From NCBI GenBank assembly GCA_037178625.1, contig CM074130.1, positions 2,356,001-2,420,000 on the forward strand: a stretch of DNA of 64,000 nt, given 5' to 3'. How positions within the stretch are numbered: the stretch's first letter is position 1; every line of letters begins with the position of its first letter. A program made the translations under genes and the position numbers. Shown one piece after another: positions 44,012-56,025 of the stretch. The notes under the pieces are model-generated. The model was not told the origin of the DNA. It saw only the letters and a list, made by a program, of their open reading frames with translations, and searched no databases. The DNA is from Skeletonema tropicum (taxonomy: Eukaryota > Bacillariophyta > Thalassiosirophyceae > Thalassiosirales > Thalassiosiraceae).

Positions 44012-44655
44012 TTTCTGTGGATTCTTGACAATACCCATTGCGGAGGTGGCCTTGACTTCATTTTCCTCAGGAAATAGTACTGTAACACAGAAGGGCTTAC
44101 GGGGCTTGATTGATTGACGAAACGAATCAGTGAGTTCCACATCAGATGAAATTGTGATTCTATCACCATCTCCATCCATGTAAGTCACCTTGGCCTTGGT
44201 GCTGTCACCGCTCTGAATGGATGCGAGTTTGGAAGCCGCAGCAATCAACTTTGTGTAGGAGAGTTCATCATCTTCACCCCACACATCCGCCACGTTGATA
44301 CGCCGGATTTGCGTAAATTCTGGTCCATCGTTAGTTTTAATCTTCAATACATACTCCTTGGTGCTCTTCCTATCGCGATCTGTGATACACGTGATGGAGA
44401 GGGGATACTTACGAGTATTAGAGAGAAGAAGGCATCACGTGACACATAAAATGTACCGAAGATCATTCACTTACCCAAGAGCGTTTCCTCAAAAAGATCA
44501 TCTCCATCATATGCAGCAAAGCATTTGGAGCAAAGATTGTACTTAGCGGTGACGCTCGACTTGAACCGTTTCCCAACGATAGGAGAGACGCTACACCCAT
44601 CACAGGTATGGGAAGCGTGAACTTTGAACCCGTTGGTTTGCACTTCAACCTCCAT
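42894..44655 (-). CDS. Chimeric ZZ zinc finger - PB1 - ARM-type gene, with a degenerate 3' end
   Basis: Three exons can be drawn: 44655-44471, 44369-43444 and 43357-42894. Exon 1 encodes a ZZ zinc finger (HTCDGCSVSPIVGKRFKS...YNLCSKCFAAYDGDD). Exon 2 begins with a PB1 domain (KEYVLKIKTNDGPEFTQIRRINV...KAKVTYMDGDGDRITISSDVEL) and continues at 44011 into the duplicated ARM-type segment (VDNVNLPWSCAIYSVVNWMVAFQDVEGIQIMCLKTLPYLLEDEQQR). ZZ plus PB1 is the pairing seen in p62/NBR1 selective-autophagy receptors, here in reverse order. In exon 3 an extra A in the AGGTAGG word near 43032 and a four-base insert further on shift the frame relative to the intact copy, so the last 40 residues are altered. 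It may be a young chimeric gene or a decaying one. Confidence 0.55.
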
Positions 44656-44791
44656 AACTGCTGCTTCTTTGACACTCTTTTGTTCTTCTACTGCTGATGA
44701 ATGATTTCCGCAATTATTATGCTTCAGTTCCAGAAACTATGAGCTGCTTTGACTTCATCCAAAACAAAAATATCCAACACGAAATTGTAGG

Positions 44792-44977
44792 TACAGTGAG
44801 TCGTGGTCCACCGAGAGCCCGCGGGCGGGTTGTCCCTCTTGAGGGGAACCATGGTGGACGGGCAACTACGGAATACGTAATCTGTTCGAATCCGGACTTC
44901 CTTTGTCCGGATTTTCTAGCGGCAACTACTGTGGACGGGCAAGAACTAAGGCGGGCAACTACGGTGGACCCACTGTA
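44792..44977. mobile_element. Short inverted-repeat element (MITE family with 60.75 kb copy)
   Basis: The left end TACAGTGAGTCGTGGTCCACC and right end GGTGGACCCACTGTA are inverted. The right side carries GCGGGCAACTACGGTGGACC, which matches both ends of the element at 60.75-60.93 kb. TA occurs at both edges. No coding content. Confidence 0.6.
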
Positions 44978-44979
44978 GA

Positions 44980-46200
44980 AAAACAAAGAACCTTCTCAAT
45001 TTCTTCCTTCTGACACCGAAATGTCGATGACGACTCATCTATTACCACAATGACAGCTTCAGTGCCGTTCACTACTAAACATTTCTAACATCTCTGCCGG
45101 GCCGGCAGGACCTTCAGAACAGCTACCATACTTACTTCTATGTACATAAGACTGTTTTATGTAAAAACCGTAGTTTGAGAATTTGGCACTCTGGGAACTT
45201 TCTAATGCCATATCTCTGCGGGAATCGGGATTTACGGGCCCACCAGCGGTGATATTTAGAAAGCTGAAGTCCAACTCTTTCAAACTGGCATATTTATAAG
45301 ATACATGTCTTCAATCTTTACATGTGTGTGTGTGTAACTTGGCCTTCGGGCATTACACGTCTTTCCCAACGAATGGACTAACAAGTCCGCGGGCAGTGCT
45401 CGTGCAACCCCTAGGCGCTTGCTGTTATAGAAATAAAAGACTATACTAAACCCCACACTTGAAGATCCAGCTAGCCAACCCCTTTATGCACTATCCTCGA
45501 CAGACAACAGCGATTCCACCTTCAATCTTTACATATCTATTAGCTTAAGTGAGACACCTCTCTTGCCTGATGTCTTGGATGATGGCCCTGCCAGGGGCCA
45601 TGCCGTAGAGCGGTCAGGACAGCTGGAAATGCTCCAAAATCATAGCCCTCTTTGGCCAACCTATGGTAATAGACACCTTACTGAGGTACCAGCCACCAAC
45701 CCAGCAAGCAAGGGATAGCATAATACTACTACTAGTATGTAAAGGTGGTTTGGCACGAAGTGCCAATGGCTACACTACACGGTGTTTATCCTTTTCAAAA
45801 TACCTAGCAGATTTTGAAAAAGTTTTTAGCGATCTACTATTCCTATGTAAGAGGTCTACGGGTATTTTTCAAAATCTATCGAATGGGACCTTACAGCCAA
45901 ATTTCATGCTTTGGAGTGCGCCAAAAATCCCTCTACAGCCCGAGTTTCGGCACTCCATAGGTGACCTGTGCATTCCCCTTCTTTAAAACCACGGTTTTTA
46001 CAAAAAACAGGCTTACATACTTACAGGTTGCAGCGTCGCTTCTACGAATGCTGTCCAACTAACAAGCTCTCATGTGATTGTTTACTAACGCCAACAACCA
46101 TCCAATCAAACGGATCATGCGCGTATTGAAGACGATAGATACGATATGGTTGAGTGCGAACTGCCGGCAAGTTAAAATTGGACCTCTGATATCAGCTAGA
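44980..46200. other. Gene-poor DNA between the chimeric gene and the satellite
   Basis: About 1.2 kb with no recognisable gene. It contains a short (GT)n tract at about 45322-45337. The word AAGTGCCAATGG and GC-rich patches occur but no clear repeat structure. Short ORFs here show no family similarity. Confidence 0.45.
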
Positions 46201-46249
46201 ACGTCGCTTCAACGAGTACAATCAAGCTCACCGGCTCTAAAAACCATTT

Positions 46250-49200
46250 GTATTATAGAAACAGAAATTAATGGGCAACTAGGAGCGGCACATGCAAAAT
46301 TTTTGTAACGAAGTGCTGCTGACAATCCACATTGGACCTCTCATATCAGCTACGAGACTGTAGCATCGCTTTTACGGACGCTAGCCGTCTGCGCTGTACA
46401 AGCGAGCTTGTCTAATATCACCGCCGACTAGAATGGGCCACTAGCAGCGGCTCATGCCCATACCGACGGCGATAGATACGATTTGGTGGAATGTAGTGCT
46501 GGCCAGCCCACACTGGACCTCTCAGATCAGTGACGAGGCTGTAGCATAGCTTTGACGCACCCTACTCGTCTGACCAGTACAAATGAGCTTTATCTAGTAT
46601 CGCCGCCGAGTATAATGAGCCACTAGCAGCGGCTAATGCCCATACCGAAGGCGATAGATACGATTTGGTGGAATGTGCTGCTAGGTGCCACTGGCCAGCC
46701 CACACAGTGGACCTCTCAGATCAGTGACGAGACTGTAGCATAGCTTCTACGGACGCAAGTCGTCTGCGCAGTACAAATGAGCTTGTCTAGTATCCCCGCC
46801 GAGTATAATGGGCCACTAGAAGCGGCTCATGCCCATACTGACGGCGATAGATACGATTTGGTGAAATGTGCTGCTACTGGCCAGCCCACACTGGAACTCT
46901 CACATCAGGTACGAGTCTGTAGTATCGCCAAGAAGCACCCTACTCGTCTGAGCAGTACAAATGAGCTTGTCTAGTATCACCGCCGACTATAATGTACCAC
47001 TAGAAGCGGCTCATACCCATACCGAAGACGATAGATAAGATTTGGTGGAATGTAGTGTTGCCGGCAAGTCCACAATGGACCTCTCAGATCAGCTATGAGA
47101 CTGTAGCATCGCTTCTACGGACGCTAGTCGTCTGAGCAGTACAAATGAGCTCGTCTAGTATCACCGCCGACTAGAATGGGCCACTAGCAGCGGCTCATGC
47201 CCGTACCGTCGGCAATAGATACGATTTTGTAGAATGTAGTGCTGCTGGGCTGCCCACACTGGACCTCTCAGATCAGCTACAAGACTGTAGCATCGCTAAA
47301 ACGCACCCTAGTCGTCTGCGCAGTACAAGCGAGCTTGTCTAGTATCACCGCCGACTAGAATGGGCCACTCTAGAAGCAGTTCAAGACCTATCGACGGCGA
47401 TAGATACGATTTCGTAGAATGTAGTGATGCTGGGCTCCCACACTGAACCTCTCAGATCAGCTGCAAGACTGGAGCATCACCAAGACGTATCCTAGTCGTC
47501 TGCGCAGTAAAAAATGAGCTTGTCTAGTGCCCCCGCCGACTAGAATGGGCCACTACTTAGCAGCGGCTCATGCCCATATTGACGGCGATAGATACGATTT
47601 GGTAGAATATGCTGCTCGCTACTGGCCAGCCCACACTGGACCTCTCAGATCAGTGACGAGGCTGTAGCATAGCTTTGACGCACCCTACTCGTCTGACCAG
47701 TACAAATGAGCTTTATCTAGTATCGCCGCCGAGTATAATGGGCCACTAGAAGCGGCTAATGCCCATACTGACGGCAATAGTACGAATTGGTGGAATGTGC
47801 TGCTAGGTGCTACTGGCCAGCCCACACACTGGACCTCTCAGGTCAGTGACGAGACTGTAGCGTCGCTTCTACGGACGCAAGTCGTCTGCGCAGTACAAAT
47901 GAGCTTGTCTAGTATCCCCGCCGAGTATAATGGGCCACTAGCAGCTGCTCATGCCCATACTGACGGCGATAGATACGATTTGGTGAAATGTGCTGCTACC
48001 GGCCAGCCCACACTGGAACTCTCATATCAGTACGAGTCTGTAGTATCGCCAAGAAGCACCCTACTTATCTGCGCAGTACATATGAGCTTGTCTAGTATCA
48101 CCGCCGACTATAATGTACCACTAAAAGCGGCTCATGCCAATACCGAAGACGATAGATACGATTTGGTGGAATGTAGTGTTGCCGGCAAGTTTACACTGGA
48201 CCTCTCAGATCAGCTATGAGACTGTAGCATCGTTTCTACGGACGCTGGTCGTCTGAGCAGTACAAGCGAGCGTGTCTAGTATCACCGCCGACTAGCATGG
48301 GCCACTAGAAGCAGCTCATGACCATACCGAAGGCGAGAGATACGATTTGGTGGAATGTAGTGCTGCTCGCTATTGGCCAGCCCACACTGGACCTCTCAGA
48401 TCAGTGACGAGACTGTAGCATAGCTTTTTCGGACGCTAGTCGTCTGCGCAGTACAAGCGAGCTTGTCTAGTATCACCGCCGACTAGAATGAGCCACTAGC
48501 AGCGGCTCATGCCCATACTGACGGTGATAGATACGTTTTTATAATGTGCTGCTCGCTACTGGCCAGCCCACACTGGACCTCTCGGATCAGTGACGAGACT
48601 GTAGCATCGCTTCTACGGATGCCTAATCATCTGAGCAGTACATTTGAGCTTGTCTAGTACCCCCGCCGAGTATAATGGGCCACTAGCAGCGGCTCATGCC
48701 CATACTGACGGCGATAGATACGATTTTGTAGAATGTAGTGTTGCTGGCAAGTCCACACTGGAAATCTCAGATCAGGTAGAAGACTGTTGCATCGCCAAGA
48801 CGCACCCTAGTCGTCTGCGCAGTACAAATGAGCTTGTCTAGTAACACCGCCGAGTATAATGGGCCACTACTTAGCAGCTCATGACCATACCGACGGCGAT
48901 AGATACGATTTGGTAGAATTTAAAGCTGCTGGGCTGCCCATACTGAACCTTTCAGATCAGCTACAAGACTGTAGCATCGTCAAGACGCACCCTAGTCGTC
49001 TGCGCAGTACAAATGAGCTTGTCTAGTATCCCCGCCGAGTATAATGGGCCACTAGAAGCGGCTCATGCCCATATTGACGGCGATAGATACGATTTGGTGA
49101 AATGTGCTGCTACTGGCCAGCCCCCACTGGACCTCTCAGATCAGCTACAAGACTGTAGCATCGCTTTTACGGACGCTAGTCGTCTAAGCAGTACATATGA

Positions 49201-49460
49201 GCTTGTATAATATCATCGCTGAGTATAATGTACCACTAAAAGCGGCTCATGTGCATAGTGACGACGTTAGATACAATCTGGTAGAATGTGCCGCTTCTTG
49301 GCAGCTCACACTGGACCTCTCAGATCAGTGACGAGACCGTAGCATCGATTCTATTGACGCTAGTCGTCTGCGCAGTACAAATGAGCTTGTCTAGTATCAC
49401 CGCCGACTAGAATGGGCCACTAAAAGCGGCTCATGCGCATAGTGATGACTTTAGACACGC
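46250..49460. repeat. Satellite array of about 17 units, period about 184 bp
   Basis: The word GTACAAATGAGCTTGTCTAGTATC or a close variant recurs with its GAG at 46404, 46585, 46779, 46963, 47147, 47331, 47516, 47708, 47901, 48084, 48268, 48459, 48646, 48830, 49015, 49199 and 49383. Spacing is 181-194, mostly 184. Each unit also holds GGGCCACTAGNAGCGGCTCATGCCCATAC, GACGGCGATAGATACGATTTGGT and CACACTGGACCTCTCAGATCAG. The repeated 65-residue ORFs (MSLSSIPAEYNGPL...) are a by-product: they start at ATGAGCTTG in one unit and stop at the TAG of CTTGTCTAG in the next. There is no evidence of a protein. Confidence 0.93.
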
Positions 49461-49603
49461 TCATGACATTAGCTCTAAATGCATCTCTTAGATTACTTAG
49501 GTATTTGATGGTCGTCAAGTTGTCTGTTTTTCTGGGTAAAAAAATATGTAATATGATACCCCTCGAAGCCCTGAACTGGACTGACAAAAGTTTTTAACTT
49601 GTT

Positions 49604-50863
49604 TGGAAAACTACGATGAGCGGTCTAGTGGTTGGCAGGAATAAGTTTCAGTACAGTACTACATTTCGTTACACTATCATACTAATGACAAGTTCAAAAT
49701 TAGAAATACTTATGAAGAGCTCACATTCTGCTGTTGTTGCTGCTCTAAATGTTGCTCTTGTAGATACACAGCTTCCTGTCTTGCCAGTTCCAAAGCATGC
49801 TGCTGCTGTGCACGTATCGAGTGAGTGAAACGTACTCTCAACTCCTCGTTTGCACTCAAAGTGGCATTCAATCTCTGTAAAGTTCCACCTGCGCTTTGTT
49901 GCAGCACATGATCATGCGGATAATTTCCAATGCACCATTCAAGCATTTGGTAGCAATTTGGTGTCCACAAGAGCGTGCCATGGTATGCTTCGTTCAAGGA
50001 CATATTGTGAAGGACAAGGCAGGCTCTGTTAAGAATGGCCTCGCTTGAGCAGAAGTTCTTCATCGCAACGACGACTAGATTTGTAATCTGGCCGACACTT
50101 GCATCAAGCATTTCTCTCTCAGTTGTCTCCCCAGCTTCGCCCAGCTGCTGAAATATCTCTCGTTCCATCTCCCTCATTTGCTCTGTCTCTTCTGGTCCTC
50201 GAGGTTCGGCTGATCGGGTAAAAACAAGAAATATACTGTGAGTAACTGAGCGACAATCAAAATCAAATCAAGATCAAACTAAGCTATGTACTTACTTGGA
50301 ATGACCAGGTTGATGAGGGCAAAAAGTGCCCTAAACTGCACTTCTGCATTGTACGGATGCTGTAGCATTGCATTAGCAGTCACCGTTAGACCTCCCAATT
50401 TAACAAGAATACTCTTCTGCAATGGCGTAAGAGCCACGTTAACCAACGACCAGCAACTCATAGCCTGGAGAATCTCATCTTGAGCAAAACGTCTCATTGA
50501 ATCAAGCATGATGACAATTCCATTCTTGCTGTTGGTTGAATCATTATTGAAGATTCCTCTCGTATTGACCATTGCAGTGTGAAAAAGCATGCCCTCGTTA
50601 CCACCAAGAGGTCTCGCAAGAAGGACTAGTGTGTGAAAGGCAACAGTGTGAAGTTCAATGCTATCTGGAAATAGAACCATAGCGTGCAAGACATTGTCGG
50701 TGAGTCCAGCTCTTTGCGCAGTCGTTCGTTGCTGCTCATCTTCGAGTAGGTAGGGCAATGTCTTCAGACACATGATTTGAATTCCTTCAACATCTTGGAA
50801 TGCAACCATCCAATTTACCACTGAATAAATTGCACACGACCAGGGCAAATTCACATTATCAAC
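49604..50863. repeat. Direct segmental duplication, copy 2
   Basis: The second copy of the 1.2-kb segment. It still holds about 20 bases of the GPDH 3' end (TGGAAAACTACGATGAGCGG at 49604) although no GPDH gene is present here, and then the 3' part of the large ARM gene. Confidence 0.92.
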
Positions 50864-53800
50864 ATCACCGGCTGCAGTTGGCCTGAGAAGACGGTTTGTG
50901 ATCATTGAATTGCCAAGTCTAGGTCTAGGTCCCGGTCCTCCGTTTGCTGGCCTCTTTCGCTTCTTCTCATTGCTGCTATCAGAAGTCAGTGATTCTTGGC
51001 TTTCAATCCCACCGTTTCTGTGTGACCTTATTATCCTCCTTGTCTTTGCAAAGTAGGCTTTCAAGCTGACATTGTTATTGAAGGGATATATGTCGCTCGG
51101 ATTTGATGTCACCGTCACGGACGGCTCTCGTCCATTTAGGGCGTCGTCTTGAAGCCTATTCAAGTATTTCATGCAACGGACAAATGAAGCGTATAGCAAA
51201 CGATATTTACCAAATAGGTGACGCATTTGAAGATCGTTACAAAGTGGGTAAGAGCTTGTCGAGCCGTCATCACCACTGTCTCTACCAGAAGGTAGCATCG
51301 CATAAAATGGCTTTGAAGTGCACAGTATCTTCCACAATTCCTGAGGGGCGGTGTAGGTTTGGAGCCAAGTCTTGGAAAATGGTGTTGTAAGGAATGAATG
51401 TGTTTCTTGCGGATGAAGGAAGGAGGCAATGTTTGCCATGGCATCATGACCCAAAGAATAAATGGTTGCTTCTTCAAGCCAAGTGTCATCAGTTTTCATT
51501 ACTACATCTTCGGACTTCACTCCTTGTGGGCTTTCTGATAAGTCTCGCTGGGCAGACAAGTAGCTTTCCTGGAGCATTTTACGTCCTACGTTGCGACGAC
51601 TATGGTAATGGTGATGATGTGCCGATCTCACTTTCGACTGAAGAGTTTTCTCAATAATTGAGAGACCTTTTTTCATCGTTTTATTTGCTGTGGATGGGAG
51701 TTGAAACGGCACCGGAGAAGATCGCTTGGATCGTTTGTTATCATCGGTAGGAGACTTGAGGTGGGACGCATCTCTTTTACTTCCAACACTTGCAGTGGAG
51801 GCTTTGGCAGCTGGTGGCTTTTCATTGGTTTTGGCAGCCCCTACTGCAGGCGAAAGCATTGTTTTCGCTTGAGCTTCATTTCCTACCGAAGTTAGAGAAG
51901 AAGAAGTCGACCTTGGCGATGACGAACCAGAGTGCAAAGCATGTGTTTCCTCATTCAAAACCGAGCTGAAATCGGCAAGAACAGAAGATGACATTGAAGA
52001 AGTTTCTGTCCGCTTAGAATTTGATTGCGATTCCATCCTGACTTCACTTGGGTTTGGAGGAGAATTGCGTGCAGTTGCCACCTTCTTCGCATCATCAGAT
52101 GACACAGAATCCGAGCCTGAACCTGAAGATGGTCTGTTTTCGTTAGAAGAGGAAGAAGCCTCGTATCCTCCATCACTGCCACTTCTTTCTTCACTTTCAG
52201 ATTTAACGCCATCTGATGAGTCATCTGAAGAATCACGATTTAGAGCACCGCCCATTCGTTTGCGACTATTGCTTCCAGCCTTGTTCATTGCTGTGGTACT
52301 GTCGTCTTTCAATGACATCTTCTTCCTCAGGATGGGATCATCAGTAGAAACATGCATCGCCTGGGGCTTGCCAGCATTGCCACTAGTGACAGACGAAGAA
52401 GGCGAAGTTCGATTATTCTCATTCAGAGTTCCCATAGTTTTCCCATCGGCCATTCCAGCAGATGCCACAGAAATGGGCTGACCCATTGCGGTGACGCCTG
52501 TACTGGCACTCGCAATGTTCAGCTTCCGAGGTTTTGATGAAGACCCGCTGCCTGATGTTGACGACCAAGCATCAGATGATGTTGGTGGAGGAGGTAAGTC
52601 ATGCGCCACGACTGTTGCATGAGCTTGGGGCACTCGCTGGAGGACAGCTTGCTCATCAGAAGGAGGTAGTCGCAATTCGTACTGATGATGAGGTTGTGGA
52701 TGCGGTAATGCTTGGTGCGGACCTCCAATAGAAGAGGGGATGCCATCTAACGCTCTTCCTGGGGGCATAACAGGTCTTGAAGCTGCAGCAACTCCACCCT
52801 GCGGCAATGTTGGAGCTTGAAGATCATTTCGATGATAGTGGTGGCGCAAATGATGCCTCAAATGAGGTCCACGAGCTTGGTGAGCTGGTGCAGGTGGTAG
52901 ACCTCCAGCGTCGTCAGTTGCAACAGCAACATGTCTACCAGTAGACATGTTGTTATTATTGGCTCCCTGAGGCATGGCAGCAGTCGCATTTGCTGCAGCA
53001 GCCAAAGTAGCTCCACGGAAGGACGCAAACGACGCCATCCCCTCCGAAGCAGGAAGAGGGGCTGCAGCAGCAGCACCGCCTGCTACGGCGACTTCTGGAG
53101 CTTGAGGTAATGGCACCGCTCCTGTCGGAACGCCTTGTCCACTATTTCCAGAGCTACTCGCCCGTCCTGCAAGACTACCAGATCCATATCCAGCAAAGTA
53201 GTATTCGTTTGATGCCGATGTTTCTCCTCCATTACGACGATTATTTCCGCCCTGCCCACCATCACTACCGGAGCCACTCCCTGAAGTGGATCGAGTGTCA
53301 CCTCCACCCGAGCCAGAAGTGTTATTATAGGTAGACTGAGTGACGACAGCGGGATTGGAGCTGCTTGTTGCCCCTCCCTCGTTACCATCACTGCCACTTG
53401 AACTGCTCTTACTTCTGCTACCCGAAGAATGTGACGGGGGAGCAGCCTTGTTATTGTTGGTTCCATCATTCTTGGCACCTGCTCCAGCAGAATGCTTCTG
53501 TTGCTTCTGCTTCAATGCAGACATCTTCTTCGAGATAAGATCTTCATCACTAGTCAACGATAACGAAGAACCTGTCGCAGATCCTCCAGCCACATCCTTG
53601 GGCGGCATGGCAAACTTGACGGACGTGGTAGTTTTGCTCGTGTTTCCATGTTCGCCACCACTGCCCCCGCTGCTTGTGGAGGAGTGAACACTAGAATTTC
53701 GTATTGCAGTTCGAGCTGCAGCAGCGGGAGATGATGATGAGTGGTGTCTCTTGCGATTTGGCTGGTGCCCTTCAATATTACTATTCACGACGATCGACTT

Positions 53801-54067
53801 CTCGGAGTTCAATCCCACCGCCGATGGTGGAGGCAACCCTTCCACGCCAGCGCCAGCACCAGCAGATGATCCTGCTGAGCTAGCGCCATGGATACGGCCT
53901 GATCCAGAGCTCTCGTGATGCTGAGGTCGTCTGTGTTCAGAAGAATTGCCACCTGTTAATGACGACGCCGTCGCATCTAATTTCATGTCCGAGTGCAATG
54001 GTACTGAATCGCCCCTCTCCGCGCTTTCACTTGTTTTTATGTCAATGTTATTATTGTCGCGAGCCAT
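49710..54067 (-). CDS. Large Ser/Gly-rich protein with C-terminal ARM-type helical domain
   Basis: Two exons (54067-50296 and 50209-49710, an 86-nt GTAAGT...CAG intron, phase 1) give 1423 residues. Residues 1 to about 820 are low complexity, rich in Ser, Gly, Asn, His and Ala, with basic patches such as KRKRP-like NRKRHH and RSKRSS, suggesting a nuclear, disordered region. From about 880 ordered helices appear (EEATIYSLGHDAMANIASFLHPQETHSFLTTPFSKTW resembles an F-box-like helix set, followed by WKILCTSKPFYAMLP). The last 350 residues are ARM/HEAT-like (ALTPLQKSILVKLGGLTVTANAMLQHPYNAEVQFRALFALINLVIP; REMLDASVGQITNLVVVAMKNF) ending in a coiled Q-rich tail. Function unknown. The C-terminal third is the source or partner of the duplicated segment. 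Confidence 0.7.
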
Positions 54068-54521
54068 TATTTTCTTAGTATATGCCGCTGTTTATTACTT
54101 ATTACCTTTGTCTTTATGCTCATTGCTTCATGCAACCGCTCTTTGTTATTTGAAGGCTTTATTATGCAACATTACCGCACCTTGCCATGGTGATGTTCGG
54201 ACAAAGGAGTGAAAGCCTGTGAAAGCGAACTGATATCAGGCCATCTGGCCTTGTTGGAAAAGCCAGATGGTTACAATATTAATTCCCACGTTAGACGTTG
54301 AGATGCCATCTCAATTTAATCTGTCTAGGCTTGACCGCATGACGCCCCCCTGCTGTTCGTGGGGTTATTTTACGGTTTCTATCTTGTAGCTTGTGACGTA
54401 TGTGTAACTTGCTAATGTAAACCTGAAAGGAAAGTCCGAGGAAAGTTGGGGCAACTCGGAGCAACTCTCTGAATTTTATGAAAGACGTGAGGGAGTGAAA
54501 TACTCCTTCCAAAATTGCTTA

Positions 54522-55686
54522 TTACATTATATTTTTGGTGTAGGCGTCCCTCAACATCTGGACAGCAATAAACATAGCAACAGTGTGTCCTCCACAACGC
54601 ATATAATAAGGTAAGAAGCCATTGTAGAGTGCTAGGAATCCTTCATTTGCAGAAACTGCTCTCATTAATTGCAATGTTCCAGTGTATGGTAACTTTCCAG
54701 TCTTTGGGTCGGGCTTTTGGTTAGCCATGCGATTCTTTGATGCTTCTAGTGGCATTGTTGCAATTGAATAAATAAGACCGGAAGTCATAGCAGCACAGAA
54801 AACATTAGGGACCGAGTTTTTCTTTTGACCCAAGTAGTGTGCATACATCTCTTTGAATTGATCAAGTGTGGCTACCTGAAACACCCCAACAAGAGCTGCA
54901 CGTTGCGCAAACGGCGAAGCACCTCTCCAAAATGCTGCCGGTCCTTCTTCGGCAAAGATTCGTTTCACTACATCCCCCACTCCTTTGTAATTTCTTCGCT
55001 CAGCAGCAGGTAGTGTTGCATCATTCGACATACGCACAGTGGCGACTTCCATTGGACAAGAGATAATTGCAGCTGTTGCTCCCGTCACTGCCCCAACCGC
55101 AACACTATAGTTTTTGTTTCATGTGAGTATGTATGCAATGTATTTCCGCGAAGTGAGATAAATGAGACGATAAATAGATGATTTGTTTTAACACATTCAA
55201 AATTGACTGCTCTTACCGGCCAGCAAAGTCAGTTTTCCCTCTAATCTCATGTAGCTTATCACGGCAAGTTTCGAACAATCCAAATCGAGAGGAGGCATAA
55301 AAGACTTGACGCCAAACACCAGCAGCAAGACCATCGTACAGACTCATCACGCCATTCTCACGAATCATCGCACCAAAAGAGAACTTTTTCCCCCTGCAAA
55401 CTTGCAAGATTCATACGAACAGCTGTTGTGTTTGCAGGCTTTGAGGCCAATAGGAATGTTGTACAAGCAGGGTTGAGATGGATATCATTCACAAACAAGG
55501 AGGAAAAAACAGTGACGAAGTTGTTTTTGATGTACTTGTGCTTGTTTATCAACTGTCACTTACGTGGACAAGAACCCAACCAAGCATACCTCCAAGTCCA
55601 CTCGTGGCAAATACCACTGGCTTGGATAGAGGGGTGGGAGCTGGTGTAGAGCTCATCTTTGGGGCAGCAATTGTTGTGGTCGCCAT
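54522..55686 (-). CDS. Mitochondrial carrier (oxoglutarate/malate type), with one +1 step at GGGGG
   Basis: Three exons: 55686-55564, 55438-55217 and 55104-54522. The SLC25 repeats are visible: GLGGMLGWVLVH/PANTTAVRMNLASLQG, GVMSLYDGLAAGVWRQVFYASSRFGLFETCRD, GATAAIISCPMEVATVRMSNDATLPAAERRNYKGVGDVVKRIFAEEGPAAFWRGASPFAQRAALVGVFQVATLDQFKEM and ATMPLEASKNRMANQKPDPKTGKLPYTGTLQLM...EGFLALYNGFLPYYMRCGGHTVAMFIAVQML. This fits the 2-oxoglutarate/malate or dicarboxylate carriers of the inner mitochondrial membrane. Exon 2 is 222 nt where 221 are needed: one base must be passed over at GGGGG/AAAAAG (55390-55394) to join ASLQG with KKFSFGAMIRENG. The homopolymer makes a sequencing error a strong alternative here. 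Confidence 0.85.
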
Positions 55687-56025
55687 GTTGTGCAATGATG
55701 AGTGAGCCGAGTCACCTAATGTTTTAACACATACACAGTAGTGCGTGTGCTCATAATCGAGTGGCCTTCGAGTGGCTGTGATTGCGGCGCGGGAGGAACA
55801 AATTTCCGCAAATATTTGTAGGTATTCCTTCGTACGTAAAAAATCAGAATCCTAAAAGATATGTCGACGCGATTGAATGATGTGGATAAATGGATTAAGT
55901 AGGATGGATGCCTGGGAGCTATGGAGCATCAAAAGGGTTTGTCTTCCCTACAACATAATAGCAAAATAACAACAGCTGCCATGGCACTCAACCCCGTCAT
56001 CATCACCTAAAAGACATCGAAAGTC

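Noticed and set aside
44369..44471. An apparent frame break between the ZZ exon and the PB1 exon when the GTAAGT donor is used
   Set aside because: Using the next donor (GTGAAT, exon end 44471) joins the exons in frame as LLGKKSTKEYVLKIK, so no frame step is needed.
44880..44930. A tRNA-like TTCGAATCC word
   Set aside because: No acceptor or anticodon stem can be paired around it, and it lies inside an inverted-repeat element.
46777..49210. Repeated 65-residue ORFs beginning MSLSSIPAEYNG
   Set aside because: They arise from start and stop words in successive satellite units; units differ in length and the frame is lost in most.
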